Source of the DNA: Iris pallida
Lineage: Eukaryota > Streptophyta > Magnoliopsida > Asparagales > Iridaceae
DNA: 64,000 nucleotides
Assembly: GCA_029216955.1 (NCBI GenBank)
Contig: JANAVB010016199.1
Coordinates: forward strand, 12,212,214 to 12,276,213
Direction: 5' to 3'
A program made the position numbers and the translations under genes. Below are positions 22,007 through 33,056 of the stretch, piece by piece (position 1 is the first letter of the stretch; each line of letters opens with the position of its first letter). The notes beneath the pieces were generated by a model that ran no database searches, was not told the DNA's origin, and worked only from the letters and a program-made list of their open reading frames with translations.

Positions 22007-22995
22007 TGACAGTAGATAACTATGTATCCGTCTAATGAATAAAAAAAAAGAACTCTATTTATAGAGTCAAAAATAATAACTGAAAAGATAACTGTCTTCA
22101 CAGCCTGTGCTTAGTTGAAAATCATGCAGGATTTAACATACGCAAGGTTGTGAGCAGTTACTAGACGTGGCCTGTAACTGTTGGACACATGGCAATCATG
22201 CATGAATCATGTGCAAGTTACAGGACACGCAGGCGAGAGATCAGTGGCATGGCTGCCACGTACTCCAATTTGATGAAATCCACGCAGACTTGTTGAAGAC
22301 GAAATCCACGCAGACTCGGGGTAGAAAGCTTCAAAATCCACGCAAACTTGGGGTAAGAAGCTTCAGAATCCATGTAGACTTGGTGAAGACGAAATCCACG
22401 CAGACTCGGGGTAGAAAGCTTCAAAATCCACGCAAACTTGGGACAAGAAGCTTCAGAATCCATGCAGACTTGGTGAAGACGAAATCCACGCAGACTCGGG
22501 GTAGAAAGCTTCAAAATCCACGCAAACTTGGGGCAAGAAGCTTCAGAATCTACGCAGATTTTGATGAAGAAAACTTCAGAATCCACGCAGACTTGAGGAA
22601 GAAAACTTCAGAATACACGCAGATTTGGGATAGAACTGCCAGCTGTCTTGATTCAGCGTGCCTCGACTGACACAAAATCTCTGGTAGTGATTACTTTTGT
22701 CAGTCACATTAAATGACAAGAAGCTCTTTTGGTACGCCAACTTGACGAAGGTTGAGTCTTGCTGAAGAAGATTTCGAAAATCACGCAATAGACGGCTGTG
22801 ATCTCTCGAATTCTGTGCATACGTGGCATACGAAGAGACATTCTTCGACTGTTGTGCTGTCAGTCATAATTACTCTCTGACAAATGATGAGTTGTCTCCC
22901 CAGCGTGATTTGTAAATATTGTCTGGATCAACGGAGCGTGACTTTTGACTCTGTCCTGATCAACTCAGCATGACTGTCATTTTTAAAGGCCTACA
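22007..22995 (-). repeat. 5' LTR of G1
   Basis: A complete 989-bp LTR with TG...CA ends in element orientation. The TATA box lies at about 22054-22066. The sequence just inside (21990-22006) gives no clear TGG-initial primer site, so the priming tRNA is not identified. The right flank begins ATGAT (22996-23000). Confidence 0.93.
22302..22571. repeat. 90-bp tandem repeat inside the G1 LTR (5' copy)
   Basis: Three 90-bp units start at 22302, 22392 and 22482, matching the array in the other LTR in number and phase. The array was therefore present before this insertion and has not changed in copy number since. Confidence 0.85.
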
Positions 22996-25812
22996 ATGAT
23001 CGGATGCACGACGGGTTAACGCAACACATAGAATTGATAGTCAATACGAAACGTAGGAAATCGAAAATGCGATTTGAATCGCGTCGTATGCTGCAACTTT
23101 TGTTGGATGGTCACGTATTTTCGAATATATATATGCGATAGAATTTTGAGAACGGTCGCTAGTCCTCTAGTCCGGTCAAGAGAAAGAGATGGAAAGTGTT
23201 CGAGGATTAAAAATTTATCTGTTAGCTTTGTTCCAATTTCCTAGCACTGGGCTTGGCTAAAATATATATTTCTGGGACGCCTAAAATATGTGTATGATCC
23301 AAACTAGGTTGTATGTTGAATTCAAATCGAGCTGCAGGAAAAGATTATGGTATGTTAATAAAAGCTTGCACGAATGTTTGAATCAGAACAATGATAGTAG
23401 GATGAGATCATAAAATGATTTAGAAAAACACTAGAGTGTTTGTTTCGGTTCGAGAATGAGCCTTGTTTTGTGTGGTATATTATGTATTGCCCCACTCCGT
23501 ACGGAGCATTACGATGAGTCGTCGACTTGAAGAAGTAAGTTTACCCGAAGAATGCATTGAGTCGAATCGATGCATGTGTTACGTTGGCCCGAAAGAAAAC
23601 ATTGAGTCAATTCAAAGATCTAGTAATTGAATCGATACAAAGCATAAGTTCGATTCGAACAATTACTGATTTTAGTTGGTTTCCTGTGCAGGCTAAACTT
23701 TTACGATGAATTATAAGAGGTCGATCTTTTGTCTTATTTGCGACGGAGTCTGCCGAAACTAAAGCAGCGCCTCACAACGAACTGAGGCATGGGCACGATA
23801 GGCCGAATCAGTTGGGTTGTTAAAAAGGATCACAGAGTACTCGAATGGCTAAGTCAGAAAAGTTGGCCATGCAACAAAGTTAAGGAATCGGGTCGTATCG
23901 GCTCGACGAAACGACAAGGTGTATCGGCATAATGTGGGAGGACTTTGACCCTTCGTTCCTACTTCGTCATGCTTGATAAAAATGTACCCTTGTATGCAAA
24001 GTTATCGAGTCCACGGGCGTGGCTTGAATAAGAGTAATCGTGTTGCATGTCAATCACTAAGAACATTAAGGAAAAACATGTATCAATTGCACAAGTTGCA
24101 ATTGAATATCAAAATATCACAATGGCAAGTACCTCGATGCACAAGCCATAAGAAACTAGGATAAATGTATCGGCAAGTGCCTTAGTGCACAAGCCATAGA
24201 ACATTGAACACTCTGTCGAGGCACGCCTCAGTACACGAGTCGGAGCAAATGAACATAAGTTTAGCACATTTAAAGATCGTGTTGGGGCGTGCATCAAATA
24301 TACGAGTAGGAGAACATTAAACACTAAGGCATAGAACATAAAAATATGGCATTGAGGCGTGTATCAAATGCATGAGTCAAAGAATATAGAATAATTGTAT
24401 TAAAGCGTGCGTATGTGTACGAGACTTACAAAAATAGATGGCTACGTTGCGAAGTGGACAGTTGTGGCATGAATGTGACAGAACTGTTGAATGAGGCATA
24501 GTGCCTCGGAATGTTCGGGGCCTTCGGGTCGTTCGTTTAATAAACATTAGTTGGTATATGGTACCACAGAATATTGAAATGAAGTATGAAAAATAGAGAC
24601 AGAAGAATATTAAAGTGAGATGATGCAAAGTCTGGGTTTCGAACTCGGACTATGTTTGGTTGTATGATTTAGACGCGTATTATATGGTCAAATGGACTTG
24701 GATATAGCCCATGCACGGGTTTTGTTATCCCTCGAACGAGGTACACCGGGGCACTGGGATCTAGAAGAAAATTGAGATGGGTATTATGTGGGACATTTTA
24801 TTTAGGAGGCTTACGGCCTAGTATTAAAAATGGAGTGCCATAATATAAGTAATGTTCGGGGACTTTCAGAAATGGGGTTAACAACCTACACTGGAGTAAT
24901 ATCCATCATACCATGGAGAATATAGTCCATTCTGGCATCACGAAAGCCAGTGACCTTCATATAGATAGGGGCCGGTAGGCTGATTGATGCAGGTACACAG
25001 ATCCTACACAAAGATCACTTATAATATGACAGAGAAAGATGGTAAGCGTATTCACCTTGCGTCAGTACAAGGGTAAGTGCGTCGATGTTGGTAAGAAGTT
25101 GCCACGGAAGAGCACGAGATTTATATATGTTGCCTACTTACTTATGCGAATCAAGATAACATGCTTGCCAAGAAATAGATGCTTGACTGCTTTCGAATAT
25201 GCCATAAAACCGATACTAAGGCAAAGACAGAAAGATCATAAGTTAACCCGCATGGTTCATAAATTAACTTAATGTCAGTTTACTAGAGTGGGACTTATCA
25301 GTACACGAAAGGATTAGTACTGATCCTCCACTAGATTGCTTGCATGTTGTAGGAAATGGTTTGCTTGTGGCGGAGCTTCGCTTAGATGCACTAAGGCAAT
25401 GGAATGTCATAGCGTTTTGAGGCGTGCGACCGCATTGATGCTCAAACTTACAACATGATGATGTAGTCAAGATATAGAAGACATTATGTATAGAACGTTG
25501 ACATCCTTTGTGGCTAGATAGATCATGAGTGTTGTAAGCCAATCCGGCAGATTCATTTGGGGCTATTGAAAGCCTTTCTAATTATGTTGCTTACTCAATA
25601 AAGAGGTTGTTTTGTATACTCAGTGTAACTTCACTATGACTTTGTTTTCTTCCACTACGAATATTGAATTGAGATAACTATTTTAAATATTTTAATCATC
25701 TAGCCTTGTACGAGTGTAACTCCAGACTTATACGGTATCACGCCCCAGCGAGGACAATCGATTCGGCTGAATCGACGTGAGGATGAATAATTCAGCAGGT
25801 CGGGGCATGACA
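22996..25812 (+). repeat. Probable chromovirus-type LTR remnant, 5' end lost to G1
   Basis: No gene is seen. The right end, GGTCGGGGCATGACA, resembles the ends of the other large LTRs here (GTGCGGGTCGTGACA). G1 appears to have inserted into it, so the left part lies outside the window. The ORFs present are short and unlike any protein I know. A degenerate repeat occupies 24120-24430. Confidence 0.45.
24120..24430. repeat. Degenerate tandem repeat of about 60 bp
   Basis: Five or six diverged copies alternate a GGCGTGC-like core, a GCACGAGTC-like core and AGAACAT. The copies are too diverged to set exact borders. Confidence 0.5.
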
Positions 25813-25842
25813 ACACATGGAGAGGGCACAACCACCCCAAAG

Positions 25843-27066
25843 TGTCACGACCTGCACCCGCTTTTCGGATACGAGACGTGTCCAAGCCAGCATACGCCGC
25901 AGAGTCGGCGGTAGAACGCTGTCACGGTCATGATGCTCAAAATCACAAAATAACAACTTTATTGCTCATTCACATTTCTAAGATTTATTACAACAATTAC
26001 AAGATTTATATTAGAAAGAAAATACAATATTCTTACACATTTAATAAAAATAATACCACTGCTATCTATTTCTAGGTTTATGTCTGCAAGTACACCTGTA
26101 TCTCCCAAAGCTAAGTGAAGCCACAGCTAACCTGAAAAATGTTAGTTTCCAGTCAAGAATGGAACAAGCACACAAACCGACGGCAATACGAGAACACAAC
26201 AAAATTAACAAGACATAAAAATAACATATGAGAGTTGAAAACTAGAAAGTACTGATGACATGGTAAGTGGTGGAGAAGACAAGGAAAACAAATAAAATAC
26301 AACTATCTATGTGATTTGAAATATCTGTTTTGACATGTGAACGACTAGGGGGTAAATTCGGCACCCTGTACGTGTCGTGTGCAGCTGCTATTCTCTACGA
26401 AAGACACGGGAGATAGTTCTGGGTAGTCCACATGTCTACTAAGATATTTCCCCTCCCGATTACTTCGTTTGACGAGCGTGTCAACAAGCAGCAAGACATA
26501 TGTATAAACATGAAATGTATAGACTACTATGAATCGAAAAGCAATCAGAAAGTATACTTGCCTGAGGTCCTTAGCTGATGAAACCAATACTACCATTGCG
26601 TCCAGGATAGTATGATTGGCCTATATTGATATGGAGTAGTCAGAATTACAATAATAGGAACGTACCACTAGTCACGGACAATATTGGATCTTTGAAGAGA
26701 ATTTGTAGAAATAAACAAATTATTTTATAAGTTCTTATTGTATCTCGTATTTTAGAAAATATTTGAAATTATATCTATACCCAAAAGCCCAACTATACTC
26801 TAAGAAAATATAAAGTTAGTTTTTAGAACATACATGCATAGCATAATATGTAGCTAAATCATATATATAATTTTTTTTATAATACTTACATAAATCTCTT
26901 TTTGAAAAAGAACCCACAATTACTGTAGCCCCAAAACCTAATATTTAATAAATTTATATATATGGCACTTCAATGTTTTAAGCCCAACAATGTTGATAGG
27001 CCCTAATCAAACGTTTAATCAAGCTCAAATATTTAGATAAATTCTATTAATTACAAGTCAAAATAA

Positions 27067-27120
<54 letters not shown>

Positions 27121-28999
27121 TTTTGACCCAATAAATGCTTGCCCAACCATCCAATTATTTATATTTATACCAAAACAAGTTCTTAGCCCAATATGGTTTA
27201 TATAACTTATTTATAACATTATAATTCATTTAAATCTAGGCCCAAATGAAATACGCTTGGAAAACAATTTATTTAAACTGACAAAATATATTTAACAAGC
27301 TAAACAGCCCAACCAAACCTTTTCTTCCTCTACTGGGCTTCCCTTAGGCCCAGTCCCCAATTTTAATTTTATATATATAACCCAAAAATCATTTTAGCGA
27401 AAACCAGTACTATTCCCCATATATCAAACTTTAAGTCTACTGACTATAGCTTCTAAGTCAAGCCCAATCCAATTGGCCCAGTATTATTAAACCCCCCATA
27501 TCTCCCCCAACCTAAACAGTAACTAAATCAAACTAAATTCAAAATAAAGCAAAACAATGAAGGAAGACAAAAGGAAATAAAGTAGGAGTCAGGGAGAGAA
27601 AGGACAGAGGGAGAGAGAACTGATGGAGAAAGAAATATAAGAGAGACTCACCATGAGTTCGATGCTGGCAGCGGTCTGGGAAGCGCGGCTGGCACAGAGG
27701 CGTATCAGCGGTGCCGGGAGGTCAGGCGGCTGCCAGGGAGGAGAGCTCACCACGAGGCACGACAGTGAAGAGGAAGGCGGTGCTGGTCGAGATCCTAGGC
27801 ACGGCCACGACGGATCTGATGCCTGGAAGCAGCTCATCGCCTGGGGAACGCACGGGAGAGTCAGGATCGAGAGGGCACAAAAACAGCAGTCGGGAGTGGA
27901 ATTGGCTGCGGCTAGTGCCAGGGGGTGGGTGATGATGGATGGTGGTGGTGGTGACTTGAGTGAGGTGTTAGAGAAGATGGTAATGGTGGTGATGATGTTT
28001 TATGTTTGGAGATGGTAAGGCTGGGATGGAAAGGCATGCATCATGGCACAGTCGGCGAGTTAGCTTGCATGTAGATCAGGCTGTTGAGTTCAGCTTCTGT
28101 CGGGATGCTCTTGTGATCAGCCTTGACTCGTGGAGAGTCCACAACAAATCCTGGAGTGGCCGAGACACTATGGTCATAAGGGAGGAGGCGCTTGTTGCCA
28201 GCCGTGGGGTCGACCAGGATGGATCCGCTTGGTTCAATTCTTTATAGTAGAAAAAAGTCCTCCAATCGCACGCAAGAGGCGCGGTCATGGTAGGAGGCCG
28301 GCATGAGTATTCGGTTCGAGGAGGAAGAGAAATATTATTGATGGTAAAGAAGAAGAAGAAGAAGGGTACGGGAAAACGTGTCTAGGGTTTGCTCTTGGTA
28401 GAAAAGCAAGATTCTCTTTAAATATGAGATGTACCCTAACTAGATGAGGAGTAGAAACACCTCCTCGATTTTAAAATCAAATAGATTTGAAAAATATAAT
28501 CCAATCTAATCATTCTCTAATGATGATAGTATTAACTTAAATTAATATTCGACCATATCAAGTACTTTAAAATAATATAAAGTAATTTAAAACATACGAA
28601 CTTAAATCTATTTTACTTTAACTGATCAACATAATATTTTAAAATAATACTTAATGTTTATTGAAATAATTTTAAACCACATATAAACTAAAATAAAATT
28701 GTAATTGTTACCACTATAATATGTAAATAAAAATCGACATCATCGATTAACTCAAAACATGTTAAAACAAAGTTCTATCTTAAAGTCCTTTTCCACAAAT
28801 CCTTTTTATTATTAAAAAAATATCTAACCAAATTTTTTAATTCAAATTAAATATTTTTATTAAAGCCAATAGCACTTTAATTTTAAGCTAGATTTTTTTA
28901 TAACATAAATAATCACAAAACCCCTTTTGCAAAGTCTCGACAAAAACTAACCTTAAAATGTAATACAAATTTCTCGAAGATCCGGGAAAAGGAGTTACA
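25843..28999 (-). mobile_element. Solo LTR, 3.16 kb, chromovirus-like
   Basis: The ends are TGTCACGACC...GGAGTTACA on the plus strand, flanked by a perfect duplication CAAAG (25838-25842 and 29000-29004) with no internal region. That is the mark of a solo LTR left by recombination between two LTRs. On the minus strand it begins TGTAACTCC and ends GTGCAGGTCGTGACA. Its last 250 bp closely match 59700-59991, so both belong to one family. The stretch 27590-28300 is GC-richer and its ORFs look like shadows of an untranslated leader. Confidence 0.88.
27071..27119. repeat. TA microsatellite
   Basis: About 24 uninterrupted TA units lie within the solo LTR. Related LTRs here carry TA tracts too (36446 and 56790 onward). 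Confidence 0.95.
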
Positions 29000-29439
29000 C
29001 AAAGAAACCCTAAAATCCCAAAGAAGAAGAAGTGAAGAAAAAGAAAAAAAAATGAAGAAGAAGAAGAGGATGAACAAGAAGAAGAAAGAAGATGGTGCTC
29101 ACCGTGGGGCTCGGTAGCAGAGGCTACTCACAGCGACGAGCGGTGGTGGTTGGACAAGTCAATGGCAGCACTCCAGTCAGTGCGAATCCATGCGATGGAA
29201 GGCGACGACCGAAATCAAGACGACCAACTGCTCCGGAGACACAGTGGTCGACGGATCAAGATCTAGAGGATGGAGGAGGGTCTGGTTGCTGGCTGACGGT
29301 GGTGGCTTCCTCGAGATCAGCATGCGGCTACCAGTCGAGACAGAGTTACGTTAGACACGAGATCGGAGATAGTGGATGATCGAGACTTGGACAAAACCAT
29401 TGCGTTGGGTGAAGACACTATGGAGGAGATGGCGACTCA
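29000..29439 (-). repeat. Fragment, possibly an LTR leader of a chromovirus-type element
   Basis: A purine-rich GAA-repeat stretch (29030-29090) is followed by GC-richer sequence with no convincing ORF. Its style (minus strand: GGTGAGCACC, a donor-like site, then CTTC repeats) resembles the leader part of the solo LTR next to it. The assignment is weak. Confidence 0.3.
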
Positions 29440-29787
29440 CCGATCTTAAGGGGGTGAATATGGTAATAAAATAATTACCACAATAATTTGCAAAGTGAAT
29501 AGCAATTTAAAAGAAGAGAAGATCAAACACTCGATGTATCTTGGTATCCTCCTTTGGGGCACTCTAATCATGAAACACTCTCCGGCTTTAATCTACTATT
29601 TAAGTAAATAATAAAACATGAGCTTTGATCCGAAGACTCATCAACTTTTTACACACGAGTTTTATCCGAAGGCTCGTCAACTTCTTACACACAAGTTTTT
29701 ATCCGAAGGCTCGTCAATTTTAACGCACAAGAGAAAAGATTTCAATCTTCTTGAATACTTAGAAGATCTAGGTTACAACTCTTTAAA
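29440..29787 (-). repeat. Left part of the C3 LTR, cut off by G2
   Basis: Starting near CTTAAGGGGGTGAATATGG, this resembles the U5 end of the Sirevirus LTRs (complement CACCCCC, as in C1). The rest of the LTR resumes at 48182 after G2. Removing G2 and one ATAAC copy joins the two parts. The exact left border is not clear. Confidence 0.55.
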
Positions 29788-29792
29788 ATAAC

Positions 29793-31987
29793 TATTCGAC
29801 ATAACAAAAGGTTGAACGAACTTTTTGCTTTATTGAACATAAAAAGATCTGTGTACAGAGAAGGAAGTCCTAAATAGGATATTCTTAATACAAGGGGAAG
29901 AGTTTTCTAGAAAAGTATGACGGTGGAGATCGAGCACTGCAACGGCTCCTTTACTCCGTTGACGATCTGGCGACGGGTTGAATTTGCTTTGGCTCTCTGA
30001 CGCCTTTGATAGAACTCTAGGGTCACCGATCAAGAGGATGTCTGGAGTTGCAGATTTCTTGGTGATCTTCGTGACCTTGATAGTTTTGGTGGTCGGTGGT
30101 TGTTGAAAAAACTCCTTCTATTTATAGAAAATAGAGCACATATGCGATATGCATTAGGGTTTTGAGATATGAAAGAACCTGTCGTCAGTGCACGGTGCGG
30201 GCTTCTGCGGTACAGACACGTGGCGGACATCGAGATTCCCCTCAATCGAGATCTCAGGTGGTTATTAAAATAACTGAAGGAGGAGACACGTGACGCATGT
30301 CGATTTGCTTGTTCGGATGCAGCCAAGTAAATCTTGGGATTTTATCTCATTCCTCGTCCAATATTTAAATCAATCTGATAATATATCAATCATGATTCAA
30401 TCCCAATCCCATCTTTAACAGAGGCGGTTTAAGCAAACCAATTGGGTGGGACCATGCTTCCTGCATCTCTGGCGAGATATAAATACTGCTGTGCTTCTAG
30501 GGCGACGAGTAGACCATTCTTCTGGAGACAACGGAGGCTCTGTGCTTTCAGGCGACGAGTGGACTTGGCTTCGAAGACAACGAGACTTTTGTGCGTTAGA
30601 GCAACGATAAAGCTGTATTTTGAGCAACAAAGTCACTGTGATGTAGGGAGACGAGTAGGCTTATGCTTCAGGTTGACGAGGTTATTGTGCTTTCGGAGTG
30701 ACAGACAGACATATATTGGAGGCAATGGTATCTCTCAAGTCTCTAGAGAAAGGTATTTTTGAACTTTTGGGTTTGGAGCAGAATGCTACACCATTGATGT
30801 TGATTGGTGTGAACGTATCACCAGTCTGCACCTGGGGTTGGCGCAGGCATATAGCTGCACCTCTGGATCGAAGACACTGGCTTTGAAGTAAAAAGTAATA
30901 AATATCCGCTCTTTAAGGACTCCCTCTTAATTGCCACCATTACTTAGGGAATTCCAAGGGGGTCTAGGACTTAGTCGAATGAACCTTATTTAATGAGATT
31001 CATTGTGCTGAGTCCTAGGTTCATCCCATTACTGTGGGAATTTCAACCGTCGGTCATGTGGCGTACATTTTGGACCATCCCGTTTTATATAAAGGGGAAG
31101 TTTCTTCTGAAGAGCCATGTCTTCATCTTCTTGTCCTTCAGCACCATGTAAAACCTAGACTTAGCTTCAAGCGGTAGTGGAAGCTTCGATGTAGTAGGCC
31201 TTGTCTAAGTCAGATTTTGGTTGAGGATCCCTTCGCTCAGAGGATCTATGCCTTCGTAGAAGAACTGTTGATGAGCTTCAAAACGTGCTGGAAAGCTTCT
31301 CATACGGAGTCCGAACCTGGGCGATGTCTCGGAGGTCTTGGAGGTCATGACGACCTAGCTCGTGGCCCGATTTTTAGCATAAAGCGCCACAGGTTGTGCT
31401 CTGCCCTGCTCATTAGAAGCTGTGCTTTTGTTAGGCTGGAAGAGCCTCAGAAGCTGATGCCCTTTTAAAAAGGGCCTTCCTGCTGTGTTGTGGCCTAAGC
31501 TCTTGGCGCGCCAATAGCTGCTTCCGGAAGTGCTACGCATTTAGAGGGGGGAATATATGGTGGAGACTTTGATGGAGACTGTATTCACATATTTTATCCA
31601 CAGTGCCTCTCTCCATAACGATCACATTGTGAAGATTAACCCCTACGTAGATCTGTAGGAGTTTTTAATTCAGCACATGTAACCACAAAGTCTTTTATAA
31701 CAGATCCTTCTAATTACATCTTTATGAAGTCTTTTATGTAATTATGTTGAACCTGTAGTAGACCCTTGTAGCCCTGATTAATGAAAGGAAGTTTCGAGCT
31801 TTTCATCTGTCCGTGACTTTTGTCTTTGCTATTTGGCGTACTTGATCGCCTATGCTTCTGTGATGCTGGTCTCATAGTGAGGATACTAACCTGCGCCATG
31901 CAACCTCTGAACCATTGTGAAGAGGAATGGGTAGCGGGAGCACCCACATGTGCCTTGTACTACGTTGAGATTTTTTATGCTTCTATA
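29793..31987 (-). repeat. 3' LTR of G2
   Basis: This matches 45967-48176. Both terminal dinucleotides have mutated (TA...TA in place of TG...CA). A minus-strand TATA box (TCTATAAATAG) lies near 30117-30127. The several short ORFs are not conserved between the two LTRs and are taken as chance. Confidence 0.92.
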
Positions 31988-32397
31988 AGACCTCCTTCAA
32001 AGTGTCCCGAACTTGGGTTAAGCTCGGGGTACTTTGAACAGAAGTATGAATACGTGGGATGAGCGTATATGCTTGGTAGTGGGCTGGTGTCATGCCTAGC
32101 CCTTGATAATCATAACGAGGGGTCATCCTGGAAGACATGCCTAACCAAAGGTAATATGGACGTGAAGTGCTTTAACTAGTATGGCCATGATAATCATAGG
32201 ATCAATATGGAGAGAACGACTACTCAGAGGTAATATGGACATGGTAGCCATCATTTTGGGTGTAGAGTAGAAATCCAGAGGTAATATGGACGTGAAGTGC
32301 TTCATCTACTTGAGAAAAAATATAGAAGAGAGGGATCCCCTAACCAGACCTATAGGTACCCTTTTAGGGGATGTGGGAGCCTATGCCAGTTTCGTCT
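31988..32397 (-). other. Polypurine tract and non-coding 3' region of G2
   Basis: The minus strand at 31988-32001 reads TTTGAAGGAGGTCT next to the LTR, matching the G1 tract. Beyond it the motif AGGTAATATGGACGTGAAG recurs at about 32147 and 32279, with a shorter copy near 32228. No antisense ORFs like those of G1 are present. Confidence 0.7.
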
Positions 32398-33056
32398 TTA
32401 GACGTAATACTTCTTCAGGAACTTGTCGTTGATGGGCATCATTAGCAAGTTGCCATTAGGTTTTGCCATCCGATAGGTGCCATTAGAGTAGACCGTCTCT
32501 ATAATAAATGGTCCTTCCCACTTGGGCTCAAACTTCCCTACTGTTTTGTGAGTCATTACCATCGATCTTCGAACAGCCAAGACGAGGTCGCCCACTCGGA
32601 ATGTTCTTTCTCGTACCTTTTTGTTGAAGGCCCCAGAAATACGAGCTTGATAAAGTTCGATTCTTTGTTGTGCTAGTAGGCATTTTTTGTCTAGTGCTTC
32701 TAACTCTTGTAGTCGTCGACGCTGGTTGTCTTCGTTGGTCAGCTGGTTAGTGATGGCTACCCGTAAGGACAGGATCTGGATCTCCAAGGGGAGGACTGCC
32801 TCGCTCTCGTAAATTAGGGAAAATGGTGTGCTGCCCGTGGGCATACGAACGGTCGTACGGTAAGCCCATAGACATTATCCCAACTTCTCATTCCAGTCAC
32901 ATTTGTTAGAAGAGACGACTTTCTTGAGGAGCTTGACGATGGTCTTATTGAATGCCTCGGCTAGTCCATTAGCTGCCGGATTGTAAGCCATTGACGCCAT
33001 ATTCTGAATTCAATTTTTGTCGTAAAATCGATGAAACACATGGCTTACGAACTGCG
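32398..33056 (-). pseudogene. pol: C-terminal part of G2 integrase, up to the T1 insertion
   Basis: The open part (32398-32844) matches the G1 integrase C-terminus closely, including KWEGPFII and the last residues KFLKKYYV. Upstream the catalytic Glu region (NGLAEAFNKT) is readable near 32960, with at least one stop in between. The other half of the enzyme is at 42958 onward. T1 entered after HDNGPQ and before the Glu region. Confidence 0.88.

Larger units (their letters stand above)
1..22995 (-). mobile_element. Tat-lineage Ty3/gypsy retrotransposon G1, interrupted by a Sirevirus
   Basis: Direct repeats at 1-984 and 22007-22995 bound minus-strand gag-pol, so this is one LTR retrotransposon read right to left. 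The order is 5' LTR, gag N-terminal region, gag, protease, reverse transcriptase, RNase H, archaeal-type RNase H, integrase, a non-pol 3' region, polypurine tract and 3' LTR. The second RNase H and integrase type place it in the Tat group. Without the 9.3-kb nested element it is about 13.7 kb. By eye the LTRs differ by about 16 substitutions and one indel over 983 bp, mostly transitions. The left end is cut about six bases short by the window, so its target duplication cannot be checked. The right flank begins ATGAT. Confidence 0.93.

Noticed and set aside
27653..28247. Possible host gene in GC-richer sequence
   Set aside because: It lies inside a solo LTR with a perfect target duplication and looks like an LTR leader.
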